Origin: Leptospira sanjuanensis | Lineage (GTDB): Bacteria > Spirochaetota > Leptospiria > Leptospirales > Leptospiraceae | DNA: 64,000 nucleotides | Direction: 5' to 3' | Assembly: GCF_022267325.1 (NCBI RefSeq) | Contig: NZ_JAIZBG010000002.1 | Coordinates: 399,579-463,578, forward strand | Shown: positions 19,440-29,136 of the stretch, in pieces | Position numbering within the stretch: position 1 is the stretch's first letter | How the letters are laid out: every line of letters starts with the position of its first letter | Position numbers and translations under genes: made by a program | The notes under the pieces: model-generated | What the model saw: only the letters and a program-made list of their open reading frames with translations | Databases searched by the model: none | What the model was told of the DNA's origin: nothing

Positions 19440-20017
19440 AAATTCGTTTCAAAAAACGCAAACGCGGGCAATCCATTGTTTGCGTCGTGTGATCCTTTCG
19501 CTTAAAACGAATCCGATCCATACTACACGTTAGTTGTCTTTTCTCTCAATTAAACAAAGCGCTTTGACGATTTAGTCCTTTTGGTTTAAGCGAATACACA
19601 TCTTCGCCATTCCATCGACATGAACGAACGAAAGAATTCTTCCTTTTTTTCAAAGAAGCATCCTCGATTTTTTTGGTCCGAAAAAACGATCCAAATTCAT
19701 GGCTTTAGAAAAACTTATCAGGTTATAACGCGAGCGGAAATCCCGCTCTTTTTAGAATAAATTTACGTGTATATAGAAAGGATGTTGGATGTCTTGATTC
19801 TCTTCTCCGTTTTCAGGAAAAGGAAGCAGTTTCGATTTTGAATCCAAGTTGGATCTCGGGGATTTCCCGATTCTTTCTTCGGAGAATGAATCGATTTTCT
19901 TTAGAGAAATCGCACGGAAACCATTCCGTTCGTAAATCATCCAACAAGCGGTTCCAATTCTTTTGAGTCATTTTTTTATTTTTGGATGGATCATTGCAGG
20001 AAGTAGGTAAAAAATTT
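19440..20017. other. 578-base region upstream of the large Lcl lipoprotein
   Basis: Just after the AraC stop, ACGCAAAC at 19456-19463 and GTTTGCGT at 19478-19485 form an 8-base inverted repeat with a 14-base gap, a possible terminator without a T tract. Minus-strand open frames near 19752-20187 are poor in recognisable sequence and overlap the start of the lipoprotein gene, so they are not called. The rest probably holds the lipoprotein promoter. Confidence 0.45.
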
Positions 20018-22897
20018 ATGAAAGAAAAACATCGATTCAATTCGTTCCAGAGTCGGATTCTTACATTCTTTTTTTGGAAAAGAAATCGCTTCCCCTTGAG
20101 AAGCCGCACACCGCTCGTCCTTTCTCCGTTGTTATTCATTTTCCTTTCAATCCATTGTTTAGGAAGTTCGAATTCTTTTAGTTTCAAAGGTTTTTTCGGT
20201 CCGATGAATCTTTTTCAATCACCGACAGATCCACTTTCTCTCAATTATTCTTCAAGTCCTTATGTTCTTACGAAAGACGCGCCGATCGCTACGATCCAAC
20301 CCAGCACCGCGGGGTTGATCGAACAATGTTCCGCAAGCCCCGCGCTCCCGGCGGGACTCTCGATTGACGGCAAAACCTGTGCGATTTCAGGAACTCCGAC
20401 GGTCAACCAAGCGGCGACGAATTACACGATCACCGCCAGCAATTCTTCGCAAAGCAAAACCAGTTCTATTCTTATAAGCGTGAATATGAATCCTCCCGCG
20501 GCGTTGAATTTTGCTACGGGCGCTATGGTTTTTACCGTCGGCACTTCCACGTTTGCGCCGATCGTTCCGACCTATACCGGCACAATTACCGCTTGTACTT
20601 CGGACATTCCCCTTCCGACGGGATTGAGTCTGAACGCCTCGAATTGCGGAATTTCCGGAAATCCGACCACGCCCCAAGCTGCGACCAATTATACGATTAC
20701 GGGAAGCAACGCGTTCGGGAACACCAGTACGACGATTTCCATTACGGTAAACCTCGCGCCTCCTTCCGCTTTGAATTACGCGGGAAGTCCGTATGTCTTT
20801 ACGGAAAACGCGACAATCGCAACGATCATTCCTACGGTTACGGGAACGGTGACCAACTGCGTCTCCGATATTGCATTTCCCGCAGGTTTATTTTTAGACA
20901 ATACGAATTGCCGAATCACCGGAACTCCCACCGTTGCGCAAGCGGCGACAAACTATGTAATCACCGCGAGCAATCCGTTCGGAAGCACGACCTTCCCGAT
21001 TACGATTACCATAAATTTAGCCCCGCCCTCGGCTTTGAATTTTGCAGGAAGCTCTTATACGTTTACGGAGAATTCTACAATTGCAACGGTAACGCCTACG
21101 TTCACGGGAACTGCGACGAACTGCGTTTCCGATATTCCGTTGCCGAACGGTTTAGGAATCAATGCGGCTACTTGTGCGATTTCGGGAACTCCGACAACAG
21201 CACAACCTGCGACAACGTATACGATCACCGCGAGCAATCCATTCGGAAGTACGAATACAACGATTTCCATCACGGTAAACTTAGCTCCTCCTTCCGGATT
21301 AACGTATGCGGGCGATCCGTTCGTTTTTACGCAAGGTGCAACGATTACTACGGCGACTCCAACCGTCACGGGAACCGTTACGAATTGTACTTCGGATATT
21401 CCCTTACCGGCCGGTTTGAATCTCAATACGACGACTTGTGCGATTTCGGGAACTCCGACGACCACTCAAGGAGCGACCACATATGCAATCACTGCGAGCA
21501 ATGCATTCGGAAGCACCACCCGAAACATTTCCATTAAAGTGAACTTGGCCCCTCCTACAGCGCTGAGTTACGCAGGAACACCTTTCACTTTTACACAAGG
21601 GGTTACGATCACAACCGCAACTCCTTCCGTTACGGGAACGGTCACCGGATGCAGTTCGGATATCACACTGCCTACAGGACTAGGGCTCAATCCAACCACC
21701 TGTGCATTATCGGGAACGCCGACCGTAGCACAACCAGCTACGACGTACACGATTACCGCAAGCAACTCATTCGGAAGCACTAACACGACAATTTCGATCA
21801 CGGTCAATTTGGCTCCTCCGACGGGACTCGCTTACTCCGGTAGTCCGTTCACATTTACGCAAGGAACGGCGATTCCTACACAAACACCTTCGTTAACCGG
21901 AACGATTACAAGTTGTACGTCGGACATCACATTGCCCGCTGGACTTGGACTCAACGCAACCACATGCGCATTGTCCGGAACGCCGACCGTAGCACAACCA
22001 GCTACGACGTACACGATTACCGCAAGCAACGCATTCGGAAGCACCAATACGACTTTTTCCATCCAAGTCAACATTCCTCCGCCTTCTTCGTTGAACTACG
22101 CGGGTAGCCCGTATGTTCTTTTTAGAGGAATGGCCGCAACGGCGACTCCGACGTTTACCGGAACCGTAACCAGTTGTACTTCCGATATCGCTTTGCCGGC
22201 CGGTCTTTCGATCAACGCAACTACCTGTGCGATTTCGGGAACACCGACTTCATTTCAGTTGGCGACTGCTTACACAATCACTGCGAGCAATTCTTCGGGA
22301 AGCACGACCGCAAATATCAATATCATGATCTTCGGAACGGCGCCTCTCAAAACGATGCAGATCAATTGTTGGGATTCTTCGGGGACTTTGGACGCAACCT
22401 GCTCTTTGGCAAGCTCAGCGGGACAGGATGGGAAACTCCAGAAAGGAGTCAATCCTGCGTTCTCCCTGCTAACCGTAAACGGAAACGAATATATAACACT
22501 CGATGCAAACACCGGTCTCTATTGGAAAACCTGTCATCAGGGTAGAACCAATTCGGATTGTTCCGGCGGGTCCAACACTCTCTACGACTTAACGGGCGCG
22601 ACCAACGCTTGCCTCGCTTTAAACGCACTTAATTCAGGCGCGGGATATGCGAATCGAAATAACTGGCGACTTTCAACAATTTCGGAAATCGAAACGTTAG
22701 TCGACTTCAATGCGGCGGCATCTCCTCGAACCTTTACGACCGTATTTCCGAATGCGACGGGAAGCTATTACTACTGGAGCTCGACTCTATATCTCCCGGA
22801 TACGACGAAGTCATTGGTTCTGTATTTTTCCGACGGGGGAACGACTTGGACCACAAGCTCTTCGGCTGGATCTCTGGCCCGGTGCGTTTCTCCGTAA
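20018..22897 (+). CDS. Large lipoprotein: eight Ig-like (He_PIG) repeats + C-terminal Lcl/DUF1566 domain
   Basis: About 959 residues. The signal peptide ends in LFIFLSIHC, a lipobox. From about residue 70 to 770 there are eight Ig-like units of 88 residues, each beginning near PPSALNYAGSPYVFT and containing a TNC-SDI segment and a TTCAISGTPT segment, giving two Cys per unit and the He_PIG signature. The C-terminal 190 residues form an Lcl (DUF1566) domain: LDANTGLYWKTC, GAGYANRNNWRLSTISEIETLVD, YYYWSST and LARCVSP. It should be a long surface stalk presenting a lectin-like head. ATG at 20018 follows AGGTAAAAAATTT; an in-frame start 36 bases upstream is less likely. The small Lcl gene follows at once. 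Confidence 0.88.
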   Translation: MKEKHRFNSFQSRILTFFFWKRNRFPLRSRTPLVLSPLLFIFLSIHCLGSSNSFSFKGFFGPMNLFQSPTDPLSLNYSSSPYVLTKDAPIATIQPSTAGLIEQCSASPALPAGLSIDGKTCAISGTPTVNQAATNYTITASNSSQSKTSSILISVNMNPPAALNFATGAMVFTVGTSTFAPIVPTYTGTITACTSDIPLPTGLSLNASNCGISGNPTTPQAATNYTITGSNAFGNTSTTISITVNLAPPSALNYAGSPYVFTENATIATIIPTVTGTVTNCVSDIAFPAGLFLDNTNCRITGTPTVAQAATNYVITASNPFGSTTFPITITINLAPPSALNFAGSSYTFTENSTIATVTPTFTGTATNCVSDIPLPNGLGINAATCAISGTPTTAQPATTYTITASNPFGSTNTTISITVNLAPPSGLTYAGDPFVFTQGATITTATPTVTGTVTNCTSDIPLPAGLNLNTTTCAISGTPTTTQGATTYAITASNAFGSTTRNISIKVNLAPPTALSYAGTPFTFTQGVTITTATPSVTGTVTGCSSDITLPTGLGLNPTTCALSGTPTVAQPATTYTITASNSFGSTNTTISITVNLAPPTGLAYSGSPFTFTQGTAIPTQTPSLTGTITSCTSDITLPAGLGLNATTCALSGTPTVAQPATTYTITASNAFGSTNTTFSIQVNIPPPSSLNYAGSPYVLFRGMAATATPTFTGTVTSCTSDIALPAGLSINATTCAISGTPTSFQLATAYTITASNSSGSTTANINIMIFGTAPLKTMQINCWDSSGTLDATCSLASSAGQDGKLQKGVNPAFSLLTVNGNEYITLDANTGLYWKTCHQGRTNSDCSGGSNTLYDLTGATNACLALNALNSGAGYANRNNWRLSTISEIETLVDFNAAASPRTFTTVFPNATGSYYYWSSTLYLPDTTKSLVLYFSDGGTTWTTSSSAGSLARCVSP
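20228..22335 (+). repeat. Eight tandem coding repeats, period 264 bases
   Basis: Units start near 20228, 20492, 20756, 21020, 21284, 21548, 21812 and 22076, with an almost invariant period of 264 bases (88 codons). Most units have diverged at silent sites, but units 6 and 7 share an identical 54-base tract (21713-21766 and 21977-22030), pointing to recent duplication or gene conversion. Unit number may therefore vary between strains. Confidence 0.85.
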
Positions 22898-23008
22898 AAA
22901 GGTAAAAACAGTATGAAATTCAAATATGTGAATCTTCCATCGTTGCCCAAAAGAATCCGAAATCCGATTTCGAGAACCGAAACCTCAAAGAACGCAAAGG
23001 AGACCGCA

Positions 23009-23521
23009 ATGAGCTTACGACAAATTCGAAATAAAATGAAAATGTGGAATGCAGTTTTTATTTGGGGAATCATCTCCTTCCTGTATGCCATGACACTTTC
23101 CTTGTCGGCTGCTCCCTTTGTGGATAACAACGACGGAACGATCACGGACATCGGGAAGGGTCTCATTTGGCAGAAATGTACAAACAACTTATCCGGAACC
23201 TCCTGCGGAACGGGAGGGACGAATCAATTAAACTGGGCTAACGCGCTCACATACTGCAACGGCCTCTCATTAGCAGGGAAGACCTGGCGGCTTCCATCGG
23301 TGACCGAATTGAGAAGTATCTTGGATCATTCTGTCGGAGTTTCTCCGTTGATCAATGGAACGTATTTCCCCGCAACGCCAACGCAGTATTTTTGGACTTC
23401 GACCACATATAAGCTGAGTACCACAAACGCTTGGGCGATCAACTTTCAATCCGGATTCACCTCCGGTAGCGCTTCCAAAGCAACCACCTACTATGTTCGG
23501 TGTGTGACCTCCGCACCATAA
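23009..23521 (+). CDS. Small secreted Lcl/DUF1566-domain protein
   Basis: 170 residues. A signal peptide (WNAVFIWGIISFLYAMTLSLSAAP) is followed by one complete Lcl domain: VDNNDGTITDIGKGLIWQKC, ANALTYCNGLSLAGKTWRLPSVTELRSILD, YFWTSTTY and TYYVRCVTSAP. The domain is lectin-like and probably acts at the cell surface or in the periplasm. Start 23009 is chosen for AAGGAG at 22997-23002; an earlier in-frame ATG at 22913, 15 bases after the lipoprotein stop, would add 32 charged residues before the signal. The gene forms a pair with the large Lcl lipoprotein, as 58251 does with 56002. Confidence 0.85.
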   Translation: MSLRQIRNKMKMWNAVFIWGIISFLYAMTLSLSAAPFVDNNDGTITDIGKGLIWQKCTNNLSGTSCGTGGTNQLNWANALTYCNGLSLAGKTWRLPSVTELRSILDHSVGVSPLINGTYFPATPTQYFWTSTTYKLSTTNAWAINFQSGFTSGSASKATTYYVRCVTSAP

Positions 23522-24247
23522 CCGGATGCAAGGATTTAATTTTATAAGGAAAATTCGGGGCGTTCCCGCTCCGCGGTCGGGCTCCAACTCAATGTTGCTC
23601 CTTACGGTCGCAACATAATGCTCCAGTCAATCAATCGCGGATCGGGAAGTCGTTTCAAAAGAAGGCGGTAAAACGATTGATTGACTCCGCTTCGATCCCT
23701 AACGCAGGAATCTCATTCGAACGAATGATAATTCCATACTTTTAGAAAAGATAAACAAAGTAAAAACGATCCCGTTTATCCCGTTCGCGACAGAATCTTC
23801 ATTTCGCATTAAAAAACCGGATCATTCCTCTTAAAATCAATGCCGAAATGGCATGAGGTAAACTATTTGTCAATTTTATAGTTTACTTATACTCCCCTTT
23901 CAGAGACATGGCTCATAGAAGCGTTCGATAAGAATCAAACCAAATCACTTCGGTTTAGAATGATTCAAATTATACAACGATACTCAGAATCAAAATGAAA
24001 TCATTTCGTATTAGCAAAACAGCGTCTTTGCAAATCATCGAGTTGTTCAATCGATACTTTGCAATTACGAATCGATTCTTACATTATAGATTCAACATAC
24101 AGTTTCAAGTTCGAAACCAAGGGATCCAAAAACACGATCTTCCATTAAGCGAAAAAATAAGCCGAATCGAAACAACCCGGAAGTTTTTAAAGAGCCTCCT
24201 ATTTGAAAATATAAAATTCGAATCCGCAAATAGAGAGCTCGTAGCTT
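23522..24247. other. 725-base region with inverted repeats upstream of the third membrane AraC gene
   Basis: It contains a compound inverted-repeat block at 23593-23686. A frame at 23995-24288 (+, 97 codons) overlaps the AraC start by 41 bases in another frame; it has no recognisable domain and is not called. The stretch 23750-23990 is AT-rich and may carry the AraC promoter. Confidence 0.45.
23593..23686. repeat. Compound inverted-repeat block after the small Lcl gene
   Basis: ATGTTGC and GCAACAT flank an 11-base centre near 23593-23617. Next to it AGTCAATCAATCG at 23625-23637 is repeated inverted at 23674-23686 (13 of 13 bases). The block is GC-richer than the DNA around it. It could form a cruciform or an RNA structure, act as a terminator for the Lcl pair, or be the remains of a small mobile intergenic repeat. 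Confidence 0.5.
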
Positions 24248-25357
24248 ATGAATACTCACATCCAGAATTTCTTAATTACCGTCTATAATTCGAAACTAAG
24301 ATCAAGCTTCGAGTATAGGTCGGTTTTGAAATCCGATCTGCAATCGTGCATCGAGAGGAATATTTTCTCCGCGTTTATTTTGTTTTTCGGAGCTTACCTT
24401 GCGCTCTGGAACGGAATCGTTTCCGAGGCGCTCGATACCGGAGCATTCCCTAAACTCAAATGGATCGCATTGATTTATGGAACCGGAATCTATTCTTTTC
24501 TATTGCTCCGAATGACGATCCAAAACGTTCTTCAAAATCCGGTTCCGTGTAAGACCGTTCTCCGAAACGCCGGCGGTGCGGGCGCTCTTTCTTTCATCTT
24601 TTTGATTTATTTCGAAGAACCCGCTCCTCTTTTAATCGCCGGAGAACTCGCGTGCTTCAGTATTTGTCTGATTACGGCCGTTGAAAACGGTTTGTTTTTC
24701 CGCAAAGTCGAGCCGAATCGGAAAAATCCGTATTTGTTCGCGATCCCGGTCGGATTCGGCGCGGGGATTCTGGGAAATGTAATCGGGATAACGTTTTATA
24801 ACTCGAACTGGAACAGTATTTCAAACTATACTCAAATACTTCTCGTTTCAATTCTATACTTCATCAACAGAGAAGCCGCAAACCGGAATCTGAAAAAATC
24901 CGAATTCAAAGAGTTTACGGAAAACGAAGAGATCGAGGAAATCAACGAACAGCCGTCGACCTTAAACGATTCCGAACGAACAAACGATCGGATCGAGGAA
25001 AAAAATCTTCTCAAAGAGGACGATCTTAAACGCGCGGAAGAAAGATTGAGCGCCTTTATAGCGGCGAAATTATACGCGGATGACAGCATCCGTTTGATCG
25101 ATCTTTCCGCGTATCTGGGAATCAGCCTTCACCAAGCATCTTTTTATTTGAACAATTATAAGAACACCGGCTTTTCCGATTTTATCAATCGCAATCGCAT
25201 GAACGATGCAGTACGCCTTCTCTCGGAAAAACAAAACATGAATCTCTTGGACATCGCGTTCGAATGCGGATTTAACTCCTACACTTCCTTTCACCGGGCG
25301 TGTAAAAAGTGGACCGGCGATTCTCCAAAGGGACTCAGAAAGAAAGCTCTCCTTTAA
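24248..25357 (+). CDS. Membrane AraC-family regulator
   Basis: 369 residues. Hydrophobic helices from about residue 38 to 215, then a strongly acidic linker (EFKEFTENEEIEEINEQ) and an AraC domain: ADDSIRLIDLSAYLGISLHQASFYLNNYKNTGFSDFINRNRMNDAVRLL and NLLDIAFECGFNSYTSFHRACKKWTGDSPKGLRK. The first 37 residues are polar and the ATG lacks a good ribosome site, so the real start may be later. It follows the first Lcl pair and precedes a TetR gene. Its DNA-binding half is close to that of the regulator at 18294, which suggests duplication. Its targets are unknown. Confidence 0.82.
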   Translation: MNTHIQNFLITVYNSKLRSSFEYRSVLKSDLQSCIERNIFSAFILFFGAYLALWNGIVSEALDTGAFPKLKWIALIYGTGIYSFLLLRMTIQNVLQNPVPCKTVLRNAGGAGALSFIFLIYFEEPAPLLIAGELACFSICLITAVENGLFFRKVEPNRKNPYLFAIPVGFGAGILGNVIGITFYNSNWNSISNYTQILLVSILYFINREAANRNLKKSEFKEFTENEEIEEINEQPSTLNDSERTNDRIEEKNLLKEDDLKRAEERLSAFIAAKLYADDSIRLIDLSAYLGISLHQASFYLNNYKNTGFSDFINRNRMNDAVRLLSEKQNMNLLDIAFECGFNSYTSFHRACKKWTGDSPKGLRKKALL

Positions 25358-25373
25358 GAAATCAGGGAACATC

Positions 25374-25411
25374 CGTTTCGGTTTTTCCCGAATTCCCGAA
25401 AAACCGAAACG
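25374..25411. promoter_or_regulatory. 14-base-arm inverted repeat abutting a TTGACA box
   Basis: CGTTTCGGTTTTTC at 25374-25387 is repeated inverted at 25398-25411 around a 10-base centre. The TTGACA at 25412-25417 follows with no gap, with a weak -10 (TCAATA, 25435-25440) 17 bases on. No T tract follows on the plus strand, so an operator for the TetR gene is more likely than a terminator of the AraC gene, but both are possible. Confidence 0.5.
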
Positions 25412-25467
25412 TTGACAAAAGATTCCGCGTCCAATCAATAGAACACACACCTATAACGATTCCCGAT

Positions 25468-26205
25468 ATGATTGAAAGAATTTTAGAGAGAACGACACGG
25501 CTTTTTTTATCCGCCGGATTTGCCAAAACGAACACGGATGAAATCGCCAAACATATAGGAATCAGTAAACGTACCCTTTATCGATATTACGACGCGAAAG
25601 AAAAATTGATCAGCGCGGTTTTCGATTTCATTAAGGAAAAAATCAAAAGCCAGCACGAAGCGATCATCGCCGATAAATCCAAAAGTCCGAGTCAAAGACT
25701 GCGCGAAATCCTGTTTATCGTTTCTGAACTAGGTTCGAAGATGGGGAAACCCTTTGCAAGGGACATTCAGAATCTCCGCCCCGATCTTTACTCCATGATG
25801 CAGGAATACCGTCGGGAACGAATGAGACGACTCGCTGATTTAATCCAAGAAGGTCAGGAAATCGGCGAATTTAGAAAGGATATCAATCGCGAACTTACGA
25901 TCGATATCTTGGTCGCAGCATTGGACGGAGTTATCAATCCCACGTATCTAACCCAAACCGACCACTCGATTGCAAGCGCCTTCGAAAGCATTTTTAACAT
26001 GTTTTTGCAAGGAATCGAATGCAGGAGCGAAAACATTCCCATAATTGATCGCAAACAAACGCTCCCGCTTGATTCACATTCCGGCATTTTCTTGTTCCAA
26101 GTCATGCACTTTGACGACTATGAAGAAAAAGACCCCCACTCGATCGAACCTCTTCTTCCTAAAGAAAACAAAAAAAAATCTACCTGGCTAATGAATGCAA
26201 ATTAG
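25468..26205 (+). CDS. TetR/AcrR-family transcriptional regulator
   Basis: 245 residues. The HTH occupies about residues 1-50: MIERILERTTRLFLSAGFAKTNTDEIAKHIGISKRTLYRYYDAKEKLI. The ligand domain runs to about 190 and is followed by an unusual 50-residue polar tail (RSENIPIIDRKQTLPLDS to the end) that is longer than in most family members. The ATG at 25468 lies at the start of the HTH; the open frame extends upstream but that part overlaps the palindrome. No Shine-Dalgarno sequence is visible. The regulator probably binds the 25374-25411 palindrome and may control itself and the nearby AraC gene; both are inferences. Confidence 0.82.
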   Translation: MIERILERTTRLFLSAGFAKTNTDEIAKHIGISKRTLYRYYDAKEKLISAVFDFIKEKIKSQHEAIIADKSKSPSQRLREILFIVSELGSKMGKPFARDIQNLRPDLYSMMQEYRRERMRRLADLIQEGQEIGEFRKDINRELTIDILVAALDGVINPTYLTQTDHSIASAFESIFNMFLQGIECRSENIPIIDRKQTLPLDSHSGIFLFQVMHFDDYEEKDPHSIEPLLPKENKKKSTWLMNAN

Positions 26206-26208
26206 CCA
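26185..26208. terminator. Hairpin spanning the TetR stop codon; strongest as a minus-strand terminator
   Basis: TGGCTAAT at 26185-26192 and ATTAGCCA at 26201-26208 form an 8-base stem with an 8-base loop. Read on the minus strand the stem is followed, after a few bases, by eight or more T (26171-26179), a good intrinsic terminator for transcription arriving from 27299. On the plus strand it has no T tract. Confidence 0.5.
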
Positions 26209-26589
26209 AATAGATTCAGTGCTGTGTTTATGGAGATATAGGAGCGAGTCGATTGAATCGTTTTCTTTCAATGGAACGTTATTCTTCCTTTATTCTAATA
26301 TAAGTTTGATTTCAAATCTCCCCTAGTTATAAATTGAATTTAAGAATTAAAGAATGACAACTCGGCAACGATCATTAGCATCACATTCGATTTCCGCAAT
26401 AGGATTTGATTTTTTCCGATCCCGTCTCCAAGCCGAACAGAAACGATTTACCCCATCCGGCGTTGTCCGAAGTTATACAAAAAATTGCGCAAGGAAATAT
26501 AGATTTTCTTTAATCAAAATAAAAAGGAAGGAAGAAGTCCGTACTGCGGAGAATCGGAGAAGATTGAAAACGAAAACTCTCTAAAATTA

Positions 26590-26656
<67 letters not shown>

Positions 26657-26758
26657 CTCAATAGTATAACAGATCTAAAATTGGGTTCCCTTCAAAATAT
26701 AAAATGAATATAAGAAATTATTTTCGCTCTGATTTTTTATAAGAACCTGTCCCACAGA

Positions 26759-26835
<77 letters not shown>

Positions 26836-26897
26836 ACAAGAACCTTGCAGCTTGCTTTTCTATCCAAGTAGAAATAAGTTTTGGCACAAGCTGTAAT

Positions 26898-27299
26898 TCA
26901 TAATTCGAATTCGCGGATCAAAGAGTCCAGTTCCAACTCTTTTTTTAAATCTTCGAAATTCAGAATCGGGTCCACGTCCCGCAGCTTACTGGAATTTAGA
27001 ATCCAATTGTAAACTTTTCTTTCACTCGTCATGATAAAGTAACGGACAAAACGCTCCGAAATGCCGAGCAAAATATTGGTAAAGGCTCTTACGAACTCGG
27101 CATCGGGATTTTTTACCCCTCGAATATCAATGACCAACGTCCCTTCCAATTCGTGGAATATTGAGTGCAATTTTGCGGGAATCCCTCTCAAGGTTTCGTG
27201 ATTCACGATGCCGGAAAATTCGATAATGAGAAGCTTATAACAAACCGAATTGACTTGTAGATCTTTTAACCCGTAGTCGATTGCAATTGTATGGCCCAT
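26898..27299 (-). CDS. STAS-like cytosolic protein, unknown partner
   Basis: 133 residues. A strand-helix pattern with [42 protein letters not shown] resembles a STAS domain, but the phosphoacceptor region reads [15 protein letters not shown] without the D-S-S/G motif. It resembles the protein at 12130-12579 in length, in the LIIEFSG / MLIKLSG opening and in lacking the motif, so the two may be paralogues. GGAG stands 8 bases before the ATG. It lies downstream of the tandem GGDEF genes on the same strand. A role in partner-switch signalling is possible but is inferred from fold only. Confidence 0.62.
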   Translation of the reverse strand: MGHTIAIDYGLKDLQVNSVCYKLLIIEFSGIVNHETLRGIPAKLHSIFHELEGTLVIDIRGVKNPDAEFVRAFTNILLGISERFVRYFIMTSERKVYNWILNSSKLRDVDPILNFEDLKKELELDSLIREFEL

Positions 27300-27456
27300 A
27301 TAAAACTCCGAAACAGGAAACGCGATTTTTTCAAATCAATCTTTCAAAAGAATCGCTTTGTATTTTTACAAACTATAACAAATCGGATTTCGAAAAGCTG
27401 CTCAGCTTATAGCTTGAAGAATAAAAGTTAAATCTGAATGATAGATCGACTTCCCT

Positions 27457-29136
27457 TTAATGAGAGGGAACGGTTGCGGGCATTTTAGGATCAAACGCAC
27501 AAACTCGATTTCTTCCGGAAGACTTTGCACGATACAAGGCTTGATCCGCGTTCGCAAAGGCTTCTTCCAAGTTTCTTTTTCCTTGTGAAATTCCGATACT
27601 CAATGTCACCGGCCTTCCATCCTCGAGGTGGATTCGATTCTCCACTTCTTTGCGCAAGTTTTCCGCGATGTTTATCGAGTCCTCTTGCGTCGCTCCGAAT
27701 AAAAAGACTGCGAATTCTTCCCCGCCCCAACGGCAAACGGCATCGCTTTGTCGCACGGAATCGTTCAATACCTGTGCGACTTTCACGAGCGTTTTGTCCC
27801 CCGTCTCATGGCCGAATTTATCGTTCACCTGCTTGAAGTGATCGATATCCACCATCAAGATCGTCCAATCGTGCTTTCCGTTACGGCTTTGACGGTTTCC
27901 GATCGCAAGAGACTTCTGTGTTAATTTCAAAAATCCCCGGCGATTCCAAATGCCGGTCAATGGATCGGTATGAATCAACGTGGAAACCTGATTCATCGAT
28001 GATCTCAGCTTAATATAGAGAATCAGAACGATGGAAAACGTGAATACGAGAGCCCAAAACGGCAATAGATTTTTCAATATGTAAAGAATATATTCAAAAA
28101 TCTTAATTTCGTGAACGAGCCACATCTCGTTGTTTTTAATCTGAAATCCTATCCAAAAACTACCGTCTTTGATAAAGAACGATTCTTCGGGGGTCATGAT
28201 CAGGGAAGCGACGTTTACCGGCAGCCGGTCGTTCAGTTTAAACGGACCGGGTTTTGCGACGATCTTTCCGTTTTCGTCGATGAGCATGCTTTCTCCGATA
28301 CAATCCCCGCTTTCTAAAATTCTCCGCATCGCATCCAAACCGATATCGATCGATGCGACCCCTAAGAATTTCCCTTTTACATACACGGGCTCGGAAACGG
28401 TGATCATCAAACCCTTTCCGGCAAGATCTTCATAGAGATCGGTGATGATCTGACGTCCTTGCGGGTTTGCCTGCGGATTGGCCTGAGTCCAGAAAGGTCC
28501 GGTGTAGAGATCGTCCGTGAAATAATAATTTTCGTCCTTGAATTTGGGAGTGATGTAAAGGAATTTCTGCGCGGATAAATAATAAGCCCATACGACTTCG
28601 CTTTGTTTTTCGGTGAGGGATTCGAATTGTCCTCTTAAACTCAACGCGGCTTCGATTTCCTTCAAATGCTGCGGCTCGACCTTTGCGATCGATCCGACCG
28701 CGGTGAGCGTTCCCGCATCCGCGCCGTCGATCAACTCACGGCTTACATTGGGAATTCCGAAACGATTCAGATTCGGATAGGTCTTTAACTTTTTCAGCAA
28801 ACTCGGATTGGCAGGCACATCCTCATTAAAGTTGAGATAATCGGCAATCGACAAGCCCAGGGCTCTAGTCTGCGATCCCACTCTGCGGATATAATCGTTC
28901 ATCACGCGGGCTCTCATGCCTACGATCCGATCGATTTCTTTTTCCATTCTAAGATTTTCGTAGATGAGAAACAAAAACATTAGAATCAAAATCACGGCTA
29001 AGAGAGAGAAGATGATTCGCTTTTTGATTCTTACCTTTTCGACTTGTACACCGATACGATTCTTTAACTGCAATGGATTCACCTCGAGAACGGAACCGTC
29101 CGACCGTTGGACCGTTCTCGAAGCCGATACTATCAA
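27457..29136 (-). CDS. Membrane Cache-GGDEF diguanylate cyclase
   Basis: Up to 559 residues. TM1 at about 40-60, a large periplasmic Cache-type sensor (about 65-350; [76 protein letters not shown]), TM2 at about 365-390, then GGDEF from about 405 with [33 protein letters not shown] and the active GGEEF. An RQSD five residues before GGEEF is a product-inhibition I-site. It makes c-di-GMP from GTP under control of a periplasmic ligand. The annotated start is a TTG with no clear ribosome site; a GTG about 20 codons in is an alternative. A close paralogue lies directly upstream at 29558. Confidence 0.9.
   Translation of the reverse strand: MIVSASRTVQRSDGSVLEVNPLQLKNRIGVQVEKVRIKKRIIFSLLAVILILMFLFLIYENLRMEKEIDRIVGMRARVMNDYIRRVGSQTRALGLSIADYLNFNEDVPANPSLLKKLKTYPNLNRFGIPNVSRELIDGADAGTLTAVGSIAKVEPQHLKEIEAALSLRGQFESLTEKQSEVVWAYYLSAQKFLYITPKFKDENYYFTDDLYTGPFWTQANPQANPQGRQIITDLYEDLAGKGLMITVSEPVYVKGKFLGVASIDIGLDAMRRILESGDCIGESMLIDENGKIVAKPGPFKLNDRLPVNVASLIMTPEESFFIKDGSFWIGFQIKNNEMWLVHEIKIFEYILYILKNLLPFWALVFTFSIVLILYIKLRSSMNQVSTLIHTDPLTGIWNRRGFLKLTQKSLAIGNRQSRNGKHDWTILMVDIDHFKQVNDKFGHETGDKTLVKVAQVLNDSVRQSDAVCRWGGEEFAVFLFGATQEDSINIAENLRKEVENRIHLEDGRPVTLSIGISQGKRNLEEAFANADQALYRAKSSGRNRVCAFDPKMPATVPSH

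Noticed and set aside
20593..21537. 314-codon frame inside the Ig-like repeat lipoprotein, plus long antisense frames
   Set aside because: These are shadows made by the repeated 264-base unit, which keeps other frames open; the lipoprotein frame has signal peptide and known domains.
23995..24288. 97-codon frame overlapping the start of the AraC gene
   Set aside because: Different phase, no domain, basic and AT-driven composition; more likely chance in AT-rich DNA.
26354..26584. 76-codon frame before the hairpin at 26590
   Set aside because: Very basic, no recognisable family and no ribosome site.
27525..27836. Plus-strand frame over the GGDEF gene
   Set aside because: Antisense to an active GGEEF domain; no own features.
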